From NCBI RefSeq assembly GCF_000336635.1, contig NZ_AOLY01000009.1:343641-395074 (forward strand): DNA of 51,434 nt. The letters run 5' to 3'. This document shows, piece after piece, positions 41,599-50,589 of this stretch. Position 1 is the stretch's first letter. Each line of letters starts with the position of its first letter. This DNA is from Haloarcula japonica DSM 6131 (GTDB taxonomy: Archaea; Halobacteriota; Halobacteria; Halobacteriales; Haloarculaceae). A program made the position numbers and the translations under genes. The notes beneath the pieces were generated by a model. It saw nothing but the letters and a program-made list of their open reading frames with translations, was not told the origin of the DNA and ran no database searches.

Positions 41599-44091
41599 AT
41601 GGCTATCGATGATACTGGGGGAGGTGAGTCAGAGCAGGTCAACGGTGGGGGAAACCTGACTGACGAGCCTGTACGGGTCGGCGAATACACGTGGGATGAT
41701 CTTCGGCGGGAGGTACACGATGGGGGACGGTTCGACCGGAGCGTGTACCTCGGCTTTGAGCCGAGAGAACTCAGTCAGCGACTCGAAGACGCGGCAAGTG
41801 CCGGGAAAACACTGCAAGCGCCGTTCGAAGAGTATCTCGACCCGACAACGACACCAGTCGCGAAAGACATCTACACGTGGGAGCATTTCAAACAGGAGTA
41901 CTATTACGAGGACGGCAGTCTTCCCCGTGATGGTGACGGCGAAGTCATCCCTTTTGACGAAAGTGAGTATCTGAATTTCGACCCCGAACACACGGAAAAC
42001 AGGCTGTCCGCCGCCGAAGACATCGCCAGTGAACTGCATGAGTACGTCGACGAAAACACCGTCGACGTGAATCCGGAACTGGACGAAGACGAGTTCTTCT
42101 CGACGCGAGACGGCCACACGACCGTCGTCAACCGCTACGACCTCGAAAAAGCCGTTCCCCAGTCGAAGAAATCTCACTTCAACGAACTGGAACGGTACTG
42201 GGTCAACAAGCCCTACGCCTGCGTCATCATCTTCCACTCACGGAAGGAGAACGAGAAGAAGTACTACGTCATCGAGCCGTATCTCACCGATATCGAGATC
42301 GACCTCCGGGAGTTCCTCTCGGGCAAGCTCAAGACCGCGATCAAGTATTCCGAGGACGACGTCATCGTTCAGGGGACCGACGCCGACCGGGCGCAGGTCA
42401 TCCAGCGGGAGGCCGAACAACTCCTCTCGCGGTACGACCTCTACAACGGTTCGGTCTCCAGTAGTGGCGAAGAGAGCGTTCTCGGACAGGTCAAGGAACT
42501 GTTCGGGATCGAATCGGAGACGCAAAGCGAAACCACGGGACAGCTCTCAGGTATTTCGACACGTCCAGAGCCGGCTATCCTCGAAGACGATGACCCGAAA
42601 CTGAACGAGTACCAGGTCGAGAAGCTGCTGTACATGCTCAAGCGGGACTTCGTCGGCTACGCTCGGATCGACGGCGTCAAACACGACATCAACGTGGAGG
42701 ACATCTCCTGTGACGGGTACAACTCCCGGGTGTTCGTCTATCACACGGACTACGAGCAGATCATCTCGAACGTCGAACACGGCGAAGGTGAACTCGATGA
42801 CTTCGTCGTGAAGCTCGCCCAGCGGTCGGGCAAGGGCATCTCGAAGCGTCAGCCACAGGTCGACGCGACGCTGCCGGACGGGTCGCGTGCCCAGTTGACG
42901 CTGGGTCGTGAGGTGTCCGACCACGGGACGAACTACACCATCCGGCAGTTCAAGGATGTGCCGTTCACGCCGATTGACCTCATCAACTGGAACACCTTCT
43001 CGCTGGACGAGATGGCGTTCCTCTGGCTCTGTATCGAGAACAACAAGAGCCTCATCTTCGCCGGCGGTACTGCTTCGGGGAAGACGACCAGCCTGAACGC
43101 TGTCTCGCTGTTCATTCCGTCGAACTCCAAGATCGTCTCCATCGAGGACACGCGTGAGGTCGAGCTGCCACAGCGAAACTGGGTGGCCAGCGTCACACGC
43201 CCCTCGTTCGGCGAGGACGACAAGGGCGATGTCGACGAGTTCGACCTGCTGGAGGCCGCGCTCCGTCAACGTCCGGACTACATCGTCATGGGTGAGATCC
43301 GTGGTGAGGAAGGGCGCACGCTATTTCAGGTCATGTCGACCGGCCACACCACCTACACCACGTTCCACGCTGACTCTGTCGGCGAGGTCATCAAGCGGTT
43401 CACTACCGAACCGATCAATGTTTCGAAGACGCTGTTCACGGCACTTGACCTGGTGTCGATCCAGACCCAGACGCGGGTCGACGGCAACAAGGTCCGTCGG
43501 AACAAGTCCCTGACCGAAATAAACGAGTACTCCGCGGAGAACGACGAGATCAACGTTCGGGACGTGTACGAGTGGCGTGCCGAGACGGACGAGTACATCC
43601 AGATGGGGAACTCAAACACGCTCGAAGAGATCAAGTTCGACCGCGGGTGGACCCAGGATAAACTCGACGAGGAACTGTTCAAGCGCAAGGTCGTCCTCGC
43701 GTACCTCATCGAGAAGGGGCTGAACACCTACACGCAGGTCGCGGCGACCATCCAGGCGTTCATCAACGACCCCGACACCATTCTCACGCTCATCGCCAAC
43801 GACCAACTCGAACTGTCACTCGAGGACCTCCGTGAGATGGAATCTGTCAAGATTGACATCGACCCGGAAAAGGAGGAAATGGTGCCCCGGCCGGACGCGC
43901 CGCCGGAGATGGTCGAGGAGACCAAGCAGGTCCTTGATAACGCCCAGCCGCTGTTCAACACCTACAAGAGCCGCGAAACGCCGGATATCGTCTCGGCGCT
44001 GATGGACGACTCAGACGAAAGCGCTGACGAAGACAGCATCGACTTCGGCCAGTTCGTTCCCAAGGCCGGAGCGGAGGCAGATAGCGAATGA
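41599..44091 (+). CDS. Type IV pilus/secretion ATPase (TadA/VirB11-like)
   Basis: Hexameric ATPase that drives pilin assembly at the inner face of the membrane. The 830-residue protein has a long acidic N-terminal region (about 1-330) with two repeats of a WDDLRREV / WEHFKQEY motif, then the N2-like and catalytic domains. Walker A GGTASGKT has Lys495, the aspartate box is IEDTREVELPQ, Walker B is YIVMGEIRGEEG, and the histidine box is GHTTYTTFHADS. This is the archaeal TadA/FlaI/PilB branch. The stop overlaps the next start by four bases. ATG at 41599, just after the inverted repeat. Confidence 0.92.
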   Translation: MAIDDTGGGESEQVNGGGNLTDEPVRVGEYTWDDLRREVHDGGRFDRSVYLGFEPRELSQRLEDAASAGKTLQAPFEEYLDPTTTPVAKDIYTWEHFKQEYYYEDGSLPRDGDGEVIPFDESEYLNFDPEHTENRLSAAEDIASELHEYVDENTVDVNPELDEDEFFSTRDGHTTVVNRYDLEKAVPQSKKSHFNELERYWVNKPYACVIIFHSRKENEKKYYVIEPYLTDIEIDLREFLSGKLKTAIKYSEDDVIVQGTDADRAQVIQREAEQLLSRYDLYNGSVSSSGEESVLGQVKELFGIESETQSETTGQLSGISTRPEPAILEDDDPKLNEYQVEKLLYMLKRDFVGYARIDGVKHDINVEDISCDGYNSRVFVYHTDYEQIISNVEHGEGELDDFVVKLAQRSGKGISKRQPQVDATLPDGSRAQLTLGREVSDHGTNYTIRQFKDVPFTPIDLINWNTFSLDEMAFLWLCIENNKSLIFAGGTASGKTTSLNAVSLFIPSNSKIVSIEDTREVELPQRNWVASVTRPSFGEDDKGDVDEFDLLEAALRQRPDYIVMGEIRGEEGRTLFQVMSTGHTTYTTFHADSVGEVIKRFTTEPINVSKTLFTALDLVSIQTQTRVDGNKVRRNKSLTEINEYSAENDEINVRDVYEWRAETDEYIQMGNSNTLEEIKFDRGWTQDKLDEELFKRKVVLAYLIEKGLNTYTQVAATIQAFINDPDTILTLIANDQLELSLEDLREMESVKIDIDPEKEEMVPRPDAPPEMVEETKQVLDNAQPLFNTYKSRETPDIVSALMDDSDESADEDSIDFGQFVPKAGAEADSE

Positions 44092-46124
44092 GCCTCGACA
44101 CACCGAGTCAGCAACAGGTGGGCAGCGGCGGTGCGCTCGGTGATACGTTCTACCCGGCGTACCAGATGGTGTTCGACGATGAGGGCGACTTCGTCAACAG
44201 CGTCGAGAACAAGCTTGCGGAGGCCCGGATGGCCGACAACGTCGAGATGTTCCTCGCACGCGCGCTCGCGGTCGGTGTCATCGCCGGCCTCGCGCTGTGG
44301 CTGGTCGGGACCTTCCTCGGCTATCTGCTGGTCCAGTTGCTGTTTACCGGCGGGGAAGCACCGACGCTCATCGGGATCCCAGTGTCAGAGAGCGTCTCAG
44401 AGATTCTCGCCGTGCTGAAACTCCCCTTCCTCGTGCTCGTGACGGGTATCGTCTTCGGGGCCATCGGCTTCGGCATCGGATTCGGATCACTGGTCTCGAT
44501 ACCCTATTTCCGTGCGAGTGCGCGCGAGCGCGAAATTAACGTCCTGTTGTCCGACTCGATCTCGTTCATGTATGCGCTGTCCGTGGGCGGACTCAACCAA
44601 CTCGAAATTCTGCAGTCGATGGGGAAGGCCGAAGACACGTACGGTGAGGTCGCAAAAGAGTTCCAGTCCATCGTGCTGGAGACGGAGTATTTCGATACCG
44701 ACTACCGGACCGCTGTCCGGAATCAGGCGCTCCAGACGCCGTCGGACGAACTGTCGCAGTTCCTGACCGACATGCTCTCTATCATTAACTCCGGCGGGGA
44801 CATGACCTCCTTCCTCGAAGACCAGAAGGAAAAGCACATGCGAACCGCCAGGCAGGAACAGGAGAAGATGCTGGAGACGCTGGAGCTGTTCGGCGAGATG
44901 TACATGACGCTCTCGCTGTTTCCACTACTTCTCATCATCATCCTAGTCATCATGTCGATGATGGGCAACGCCCAGAAATCCCTCATTTACGGGACCGTGT
45001 ACGGGCTGATTCCCCTGACGGGTCTGGGCTTTCTAGTCCTCGTCTCGACGGTCACGCAGGACTCCATCGGGGACGGCTATCTGCGTTCGAGCCCCGGCGA
45101 AAAGGAGCTCGTCGTCGACGAAGGTGTCGGCGTGTTCAACCTCGGGCTCATCGAGAGTTACACGGGGACTTACAGCGTCTTCGACCGGATCAAGAGCCGG
45201 GAGGGGACCCACGAACTCCTCGCTATCCTTACGCGCCCCGACCTGTTTTTCCGGGACCATCCGCTGTTAGTGCTGTGGCTGACGGTTCCACTGTCAATTC
45301 TCGCTATCGTCGCGGCTATCGTCATCGGCTGGGCCCCGCTATCGCTGGATGGGATGATCGCCGTCCCGGTCCGCTCGACGTTCTTCTGGGTGTACGTCCC
45401 GATGTACATCAACTTCATCCCGCTGATGATATTCTATGAGTGGAACCAGCGCTCGCGGAAGGCGATCATCGGAAAGCTTTCGGAGAACCTCCGGAAGCTC
45501 GCGTCAGCCAACGACACCGGGATGACGCTACTGGAGTCGGTCAAGGTGGTCTCCGAGACGTCCTCCGGCAAGCTTTCAGAGGAGTTCGAGACCATCCACG
45601 CGAAGGTCAACTACGGCACGAGCCTGAAAGACGCGCTCCGGGAATTCAACAACAAGTACAACGTCCCGCGGCTGGCGCGGACAGTCAAGCTTATCGCGGA
45701 GGCACAGGAAGCCTCCAGCCAGATTCAGGACGTGCTCTCGACGGCTGCACAGGCCTCTGAGAATCAGGACGACATCGAGCGGGAGCGCAAATCCCGGACG
45801 CGGATGCAGACGGTCATTATTCTGATGACGTACCTGACACTGCTCGGCGTGATGGCGTTGCTGAAGACACAGTTCCTCGATGTGATGTCGGGGCTGGCGA
45901 CGCAGGCTTCCGGTTCGAGCAGTTCGAGCGCGCCCGGTGGCGGCTTCGGTGGCAGTGTCGACACGGAACTACTGTCGATGCTGTTCTTCCATGCAGTGAC
46001 GCTACAGGCGTTGCTGTCGTCGTTTATTGCCGGCTATATCCGGGAAGTGAAGCTTGTCGCAGGCGTGAAATTCGCGGTCGTTCTGTCGACGATTGCACTG
46101 GTGGTGTGGATCGCCGTGGGCTAG
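44088..46124 (+). CDS. Type IV pilus membrane platform protein (TadC-like, double T2SF)
   Basis: A 678-residue polytopic protein that anchors the ATPase and passes pilins into the fibre. It has two T2SF domains, near residues 140-285 (LLSDSISFMYALSVGGLNQLEILQSMGKA) and 455-600 (KLSENLRKLASANDTGMTLLESVKVVSETSSGKLSEEF), each followed by membrane segments. There are about eight to nine membrane helices in all. This tandem layout is the usual archaeal TadC form. ATG at 44088 overlaps the ATPase stop, so the two are translationally coupled. Confidence 0.9.
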   Translation: MSLDTPSQQQVGSGGALGDTFYPAYQMVFDDEGDFVNSVENKLAEARMADNVEMFLARALAVGVIAGLALWLVGTFLGYLLVQLLFTGGEAPTLIGIPVSESVSEILAVLKLPFLVLVTGIVFGAIGFGIGFGSLVSIPYFRASAREREINVLLSDSISFMYALSVGGLNQLEILQSMGKAEDTYGEVAKEFQSIVLETEYFDTDYRTAVRNQALQTPSDELSQFLTDMLSIINSGGDMTSFLEDQKEKHMRTARQEQEKMLETLELFGEMYMTLSLFPLLLIIILVIMSMMGNAQKSLIYGTVYGLIPLTGLGFLVLVSTVTQDSIGDGYLRSSPGEKELVVDEGVGVFNLGLIESYTGTYSVFDRIKSREGTHELLAILTRPDLFFRDHPLLVLWLTVPLSILAIVAAIVIGWAPLSLDGMIAVPVRSTFFWVYVPMYINFIPLMIFYEWNQRSRKAIIGKLSENLRKLASANDTGMTLLESVKVVSETSSGKLSEEFETIHAKVNYGTSLKDALREFNNKYNVPRLARTVKLIAEAQEASSQIQDVLSTAAQASENQDDIERERKSRTRMQTVIILMTYLTLLGVMALLKTQFLDVMSGLATQASGSSSSSAPGGGFGGSVDTELLSMLFFHAVTLQALLSSFIAGYIREVKLVAGVKFAVVLSTIALVVWIAVG

Positions 46125-46181
46125 CACCTCACTCGCGGTTCGACAGCGAACGTATCAAACAGAAAATAGGGTGTGTGGGAC

Positions 46182-46718
46182 ATGGATACAAGAGCACAAA
46201 CACCGCAGGACTTCGCCGTGGGGGTGAGCGTCCTGCTCGTGACGATAATCGGGGTATTGGCTTTCGTACAGGGGAGTGCAGTCGGCGTGTACGAATCCCC
46301 AGACGTACAGCGTAACCAACCAATTGCGGACAGAGCGGCAACGTACCTCGTCGAAAACCACTCGGTGGAAGGCACGCGGAACCTCATTCGCTACAATACG
46401 AGTGGTGGGATCAATGCGTCCCTCAACAAGGATGTAGCCAGCCACAGCGGCACGCTTGGTGGCGTGAAGTCGAGCGCTGGCCTTGACACCGCAACCCAAC
46501 GCCGGACAAACGCATCACTCAATGTAACGGTCGTCAATGCGTCCTCGCTCAAAGCAGGGACACGGGACCCGGCAGTTGATGGCCACGGCCAGCGGCTCGC
46601 CTGGGGACCATCGGTTGATGGCCGGACGAACGTCGCGACCACATCTCGTGTGGTGAAACTAACCAACGCGACCGACCAGTGCGACCCGGTCTGCTGGCTC
46701 GTCGTGAGGGTGTGGTAA
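46182..46718 (+). CDS. Pilin-like protein 1 (DUF7287-like)
   Basis: A 178-residue protein with the class III signal layout: MDTRAQTPQDF followed by a hydrophobic helix (about 12-30). Cleavage by the prepilin peptidase PibD after Arg-Ala (RA|QT) is predicted. The outer part has at least six N-glycosylation sequons (NTS, NAS, NVT, NAT). It ends in CDPVCWLVVRVW, with a Cys pair that may form a disulfide. From memory it resembles DUF7287. It is 57 bases after the platform gene. The ATG at 46182 is preferred because it puts the RA site near the N-terminus. Confidence 0.82.
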   Translation: MDTRAQTPQDFAVGVSVLLVTIIGVLAFVQGSAVGVYESPDVQRNQPIADRAATYLVENHSVEGTRNLIRYNTSGGINASLNKDVASHSGTLGGVKSSAGLDTATQRRTNASLNVTVVNASSLKAGTRDPAVDGHGQRLAWGPSVDGRTNVATTSRVVKLTNATDQCDPVCWLVVRVW

Positions 46719-46720
46719 CG

Positions 46721-47293
46721 ATGCGTGGCCAAGCTTACACACTGGAAGGGGTTCTCGCGGCCATCGTCGTTGTGACGGCGACTGTCTATGGCTTGTCGGC
46801 AGTCGACACCGGCCCGTTCCAGACGGGTGCCCAGCAGCGGACAGCAGAACTGGAGAGTCGTGCGAGCGACACGCTATCACTGGCGGCAGAAACCGGAGCG
46901 CTGCACAACGCAACGGCGTGCTACAGTGTCGGAACACCGACACTCAACGGCAATCAGACGGGCAGTTCCACCGAATTCGAGATGATGCTGAACCAGACTT
47001 TCGACCGCCAGGGTGACCAGTACAATCTCTACTTGAGCTACTGGGACCGTGATTCGGACACGCGCCAGACCGCCCTTGTCTCGCAGGAAACAGGAGAGAA
47101 CGTTGCTGAGAGGCCGACTGATGCGGCCGTCGCGACCGAAACGGTGACGCTGACCGACGATATGCCAGCCCGAATCGGCGACTGCAGCGGTACCGGACCG
47201 CCCCTCTCGACCGTCGACGAGTATTTCGCTCCTGACGCAGAGCCCGACTCTATCGTCTACAACGTCGTGGAGGTGCGTCTGGTCGTATGGTAG
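46721..47293 (+). CDS. Pilin-like protein 2 (DUF7288-like)
   Basis: A 190-residue protein that starts MRGQAYTLEGVLAAIVVV: a predicted PibD cut after Arg-Gly, a Glu at position +7 (E5-like in pilins), then a hydrophobic helix to about residue 30. It has sequons such as NAT, NQT and NGNQT. The C-terminus VVEVRLVVW is like that of the preceding protein. ATG at 46721, two bases after the previous stop. DUF7288 is my recollection of the family. Confidence 0.82.
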   Translation: MRGQAYTLEGVLAAIVVVTATVYGLSAVDTGPFQTGAQQRTAELESRASDTLSLAAETGALHNATACYSVGTPTLNGNQTGSSTEFEMMLNQTFDRQGDQYNLYLSYWDRDSDTRQTALVSQETGENVAERPTDAAVATETVTLTDDMPARIGDCSGTGPPLSTVDEYFAPDAEPDSIVYNVVEVRLVVW

Positions 47294-48198
47294 CCAACGA
47301 GCGCGGGCAACTGCTGTTGATCGGCGGTATCGCTGTCGCTATCGTCGTGTTCAGCACGATTCTGTTTGCCCACAGTCTCGCTGTCACCGACGGTATCACG
47401 ACCACCGGGAGTGCAGAGACTATCGAGCGTTCTGCTGACCGCGAAGCCTCCGTCGAGCGCGATCTCGGACGGCTTGCGGCTGAAACACGGGGCGATGACC
47501 TCGATGGATTTGAGGAGCGATACGAGAACGCACTCCGGAACTATACGGAGACGCACAATCGCGTCGTCGGAGGCAGCAGTGGGGTCTATCTGAACGCAAA
47601 GCTGAACGAGTCGGCATCGCTCGGCACAGAAGTGAACCAAACAAATCCACCGGCGCAGTTCAAAAAACCAACTGGTGGCGGTGGTGCTGAGTGGACATTA
47701 GCAGAGAATACCACACAAATATCTGTATTTAAGATTGCTTTTATAGATCTTAATGGCCCAGGAAACCGACCCACGACAATCTCTGTTGAGAACGCCACGA
47801 GTGAGTGGACGATGGCGCTTGATAGAGCGTCTCCGGGGTCATCAAAGAAACAGGTGCAAGTCAACGGTGGGGATGTTACTGGTTGCTCAGGTGCGGCCAG
47901 CCGAAGCGTTAATATAACTCTATATCTCCACAACGGGACCTGTTTGACCGATAGTACGTCCGTAACTTTCGTCCCATTTACTGACCAGCTCAAAGGGCCG
48001 TATAATATCACTATCAAAAAAGGTAGCAAGTCTATTGTTCAGTACCGGGTAGCTGCTATCGGTACATTTCCTCGCTCGAACTATGCCTCTCCAGTTGCTC
48101 GTGTCAACTATCCCGTCATCCCCGCTGTAGACACGACCTATGACACACCGTCTGCGAGCTACAATCGAACGGTACTCGTCGAGGTGGACGACGGATGA
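47287..48198 (+). CDS. Pilin-like protein 3 (DUF7261-like), with an AT-rich inner part
   Basis: A 303-residue protein starting MVANERGQLLLIGGIAVAIVV, with a predicted PibD cut at RG|Q and a helix to about residue 32. The first 125 residues are helical and strongly charged (DREASVERDLGRLAAETRGD). After about residue 135 the codon use changes to A/T-ending codons, and the chain becomes a strand-rich, sequon-rich domain (NTT, NAT, NIT, NGT). This suggests a variable exposed domain or a recombined segment. It overlaps pilin 2 by seven bases and pilin 4 by four. Confidence 0.82.
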   Translation: MVANERGQLLLIGGIAVAIVVFSTILFAHSLAVTDGITTTGSAETIERSADREASVERDLGRLAAETRGDDLDGFEERYENALRNYTETHNRVVGGSSGVYLNAKLNESASLGTEVNQTNPPAQFKKPTGGGGAEWTLAENTTQISVFKIAFIDLNGPGNRPTTISVENATSEWTMALDRASPGSSKKQVQVNGGDVTGCSGAASRSVNITLYLHNGTCLTDSTSVTFVPFTDQLKGPYNITIKKGSKSIVQYRVAAIGTFPRSNYASPVARVNYPVIPAVDTTYDTPSASYNRTVLVEVDDG

Positions 48199-48659
48199 AC
48201 CTCGATAGCCTCCTGTCTGACAGCCGTGGCGTCTCGCCCGCGGTCACACAGGCGCTCACTATCGGCATCACGTCGCTGCTGGTGACCGGTCTCCTCATCG
48301 GCGGGAGCCAGATGGTCGATTCACAGCGTGAGAGAGTGACGGAGGAAGCGCTGGAGAACGTCGGCGACGGTGTCGCGCGTGACCTGATTCGCTTGGATAC
48401 GTTCGACACCGAGAGCCTCAATTCGACAGTGTCGTTTCGTGCCACGTATCCAGAGCGAATCGCTGACCAGTCGTACAACGTCGAGGTTTCTCCCGACACC
48501 TCACGCACGCGCGTGTACGTGAACGCATCAGGACTGAATCGGTATGCTGTCGTCCGATTTAAGAATGAAACCAATGTCTGCCCATCTGTCGTCTCCAGCG
48601 GGCCACTGGCTGTATCATACAACCGGACAGCCGGCTGTATGGAGGTGACTCGCGGATGA
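48195..48659 (+). CDS. Pilin-like protein 4 (DUF7266-like)
   Basis: A 154-residue protein that starts MNLDSLLSDSRGVSPAVTQ. The RGVSPAV motif followed by a hydrophobic helix (about 20-38) is the same form as the classic haloarchaeal pilin N-terminus (DRxVSPV). A globular strand-rich part with NST, NAS, NET and NRT sequons follows. Start ATG overlaps the previous stop (ATGA) and its stop overlaps the next start. Confidence 0.84.
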   Translation: MNLDSLLSDSRGVSPAVTQALTIGITSLLVTGLLIGGSQMVDSQRERVTEEALENVGDGVARDLIRLDTFDTESLNSTVSFRATYPERIADQSYNVEVSPDTSRTRVYVNASGLNRYAVVRFKNETNVCPSVVSSGPLAVSYNRTAGCMEVTRG

Positions 48660-49411
48660 CTTCGCCGCTGTCAAGCCAAAGCGGTCACGACCGTGGTGTG
48701 TCTGACCTGCTGGCGTTTACACTCACGTTCAGTATCATCATCACCGGCATTGCGCTGGTGACGCTCGGTGGGCTCGGGGCGTTCGATGCCATCCAACAGG
48801 GGGCGACAACCGATGTCGCCGAAACGTCGATGATTGGGTTCGCAGAAACCACGGACGACCATATCCAGAGCGGCGCCCCTCGACGGACCACGAGTATGAA
48901 ACTCCAGGGCCACGGACTCTCTCTCCAGGCGTCAACGCTGAACGTAACTGTTGATGGACGCTCAACAAATATCTCGACCGGAGCGTTCGTTCGGGAGACT
49001 GATTCTGGGACTGATATCGTCTACACCAGCGGTGCGGTGTATCGAGTCCAGCAGGAGGGACTGGTCGTCTCACGGAAACCCCGCTTCCGGTGTAGCCCTG
49101 GAAGTGACAGTGCATACATCTCTGTCCTCTCGCTCGACGGACAGACGGATTTCTCATCGTCGAGCCGCGTCACGATCGAGACCGCTATTCAGAACAAGAC
49201 GCTTATTTCGCCACAGGCTGGCAAGTCACCGGCTGCGACAACCGTCTCGATCAACGTCTCGGAGACTGCGTATCCGGATGCATGGCACCGTCTATTTGAG
49301 CAGGAACTGTCGAACTGGTCGGACCACGCGGAACCACACACGTACCAGTGTACTAGTATCAGCCGAGCTGTCGTCCACAATAGGACGGTCGATATCCGTA
49401 CTGTCACCTAA
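48656..49411 (+). CDS. Pilin-like protein 5 (DUF7289-like), last gene of the operon
   Basis: A 251-residue protein starting MTSPLSSQSGHDRGVSDLL, with a predicted PibD cut at RG|V and a hydrophobic helix to about residue 43. The large exposed domain has repeated sequons (NVT, NIS, NKT, NVS, NWS, NRT) and a Cys pair (Cys near 141 and in TYQCTS). From memory it resembles DUF7289. As the largest acidic, strand-rich member after pilin 3 it may be a tip or minor subunit. ATG at 48656 overlaps the preceding stop. Confidence 0.83.
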   Translation: MTSPLSSQSGHDRGVSDLLAFTLTFSIIITGIALVTLGGLGAFDAIQQGATTDVAETSMIGFAETTDDHIQSGAPRRTTSMKLQGHGLSLQASTLNVTVDGRSTNISTGAFVRETDSGTDIVYTSGAVYRVQQEGLVVSRKPRFRCSPGSDSAYISVLSLDGQTDFSSSSRVTIETAIQNKTLISPQAGKSPAATTVSINVSETAYPDAWHRLFEQELSNWSDHAEPHTYQCTSISRAVVHNRTVDIRTVT

Positions 49412-49475
49412 CGGCCTCTGTCTGCGGTGTATAGACCCGTCGCTCTAGGACTCAGTCCAGACGGTGAGAAAACCG

Positions 49476-49652
49476 TTATGCAGCAGTCATCAGCGCTGCG
49501 ATGAATGACCACTCCGTCCCGCTGGTTGCTTCTTCTTGTTTCGCCATAGCCGCAGTCTTGTCTCGTGGGTGCTTCCAGTTCATTACGGCCATCGGTATGT
49601 CCTCAGCAGGTATGAAGTGTTCGAATACTAATATATTGTCGTGGTCTTTCAT
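49476..49652 (-). CDS. Possible small gene, 58 residues
   Basis: On the minus strand ATG at 49652 opens a frame ending TAA at 49476-49478, with a regular, acidic-to-neutral sequence (ILVFEHFIPAEDIPMAV, WKHPRDKTAAMAKQEEA). The frame stays open 50 bases upstream of the ATG without another start. I recognise no family. It is opposite the gap after the pilin operon, and an overlapping plus-strand frame at 49501 looks less protein-like. Confidence 0.35.
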   Translation of the reverse strand: MKDHDNILVFEHFIPAEDIPMAVMNWKHPRDKTAAMAKQEEATSGTEWSFIAALMTAA

Positions 49653-49914
49653 GATTGAGAGCGCTTCGCAGGCCGATAACCCCTCTTTTCTCAGAGGATA
49701 GTATTCTTGTGTTCATATTATTTTATTAATACTAATGCACACAAACCGAACAGTCCCGCCGCTAGGCGAAAGTCTGTGATACAGACGATTATACGTCGGT
49801 AAGAGACTCAATATCTGCATCTGAGAGCAGTGAGTCTCGTATGCGAGCGGCATCTACATGTGAGGCGTTGGCAAGGTAGTACTATTACCCTCCACTCCAT
49901 AAGATTGGATACTA
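49653..49914. other. Intergenic stretch, AT-rich, no firm gene
   Basis: The stretch contains an AT-rich tract (about 49700-49740) and the upstream region of the UPF0058 gene. A minus-strand frame at 49789-49881 ends with ARIRDSLLSDADIESLTDV and a stop, which looks like a gene end, but it has a stop codon immediately upstream and no start. It may be a remnant. No tRNA or repeat seen. Confidence 0.4.
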
Positions 49915-50151
49915 ATGAAGAAGCAAGAACTCATTCACCTTCACAGTCTTCTCGCGCAGGTACAGCACCATTACGAACACGAAGCAGACACGACCGTCGA
50001 ACACGACCTGTACGCCGATCTTGGCGTCAAACCGACGTCGATCCACAAATCGAAGACAGATCATAAGGAAGCGGTGTTTGCGCTCGCTTCCGGACTGACG
50101 GATGCGATGGCTGAGGAAACCGACGAACCACAGGCGCTGACTGCCGACTGA
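49915..50151 (+). CDS. UPF0058 family protein
   Basis: A 78-residue protein starting MKKQELIHLHSLLAQVQHHYE, the characteristic UPF0058 beginning, followed by the DLYADLGVKPTSIHKSKTDHKEAVFALASGLTDAM segment. It is a small archaeal helical protein of unknown function, common in halophiles. Start ATG at 49915. It is 141 bases ahead of the aIF1A gene in the same direction. Confidence 0.92.
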   Translation: MKKQELIHLHSLLAQVQHHYEHEADTTVEHDLYADLGVKPTSIHKSKTDHKEAVFALASGLTDAMAEETDEPQALTAD

Positions 50152-50264
50152 ATCGACGCTCTGTCGTCAGTTCGTTCTCACCGTTTCACTATTCCCAGTA
50201 GCCATTGGCCAGTCCCTTCCGTAACACGGCCGCATGGTACACGCTATCCCGCCTCTCAAACGAC

Positions 50265-50270
50265 TTATAC
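50265..50270 (+). promoter_or_regulatory. TATA box of the aIF1A gene
   Basis: TTATAC lies 23 bases before the GTG start at 50293, the usual distance for a leaderless haloarchaeal transcript. A second AT-rich motif at 50282-50291 is too close to the start to serve. Confidence 0.55.
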
Positions 50271-50292
50271 GGGAGGCCACCATACTTATATT

Positions 50293-50589
50293 GTGAGCGA
50301 CGATTCAGGGCGGCGGAATCTCCGCATGCCTACAAACGACGAGATGTTTGCAGTGGTAACAGAGCACCTTGGCGGGAACCACGTCCGCATTCGCTGTGAG
50401 GACGGCGAAACCCGACTCGGACGGATTCCGGGCCGGATGAAGTTCCGAACATGGATTAACGAGGATGACATCGTTCTCGCCGAACCGTGGGACTGGCAAG
50501 ACGAGAAGGCCAACATTGAATGGCGCTATAAGGGGCAAGACGCCGACCAGCTCCGCTCGGAAGGCCATATCGACTCGCTGACCGCCTAA
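50293..50589 (+). CDS. eif1A: Translation initiation factor aIF1A
   Basis: The 98-residue S1/OB-fold protein binds the 30S A site and helps start-codon selection. It has [55 protein letters not shown] in the family pattern, and a slightly basic N-terminus (RRNLRMP). It begins with GTG at 50293, which matches the family N-terminus and the TATA box spacing. Confidence 0.95.
   Translation: MSDDSGRRNLRMPTNDEMFAVVTEHLGGNHVRIRCEDGETRLGRIPGRMKFRTWINEDDIVLAEPWDWQDEKANIEWRYKGQDADQLRSEGHIDSLTA

Noticed and set aside
49789..49881. Minus-strand peptide ending ARIRDSLLSDADIESLTDV
   Set aside because: It looks like a gene end, but it has a stop codon directly upstream and no start; too short to call even a pseudogene.
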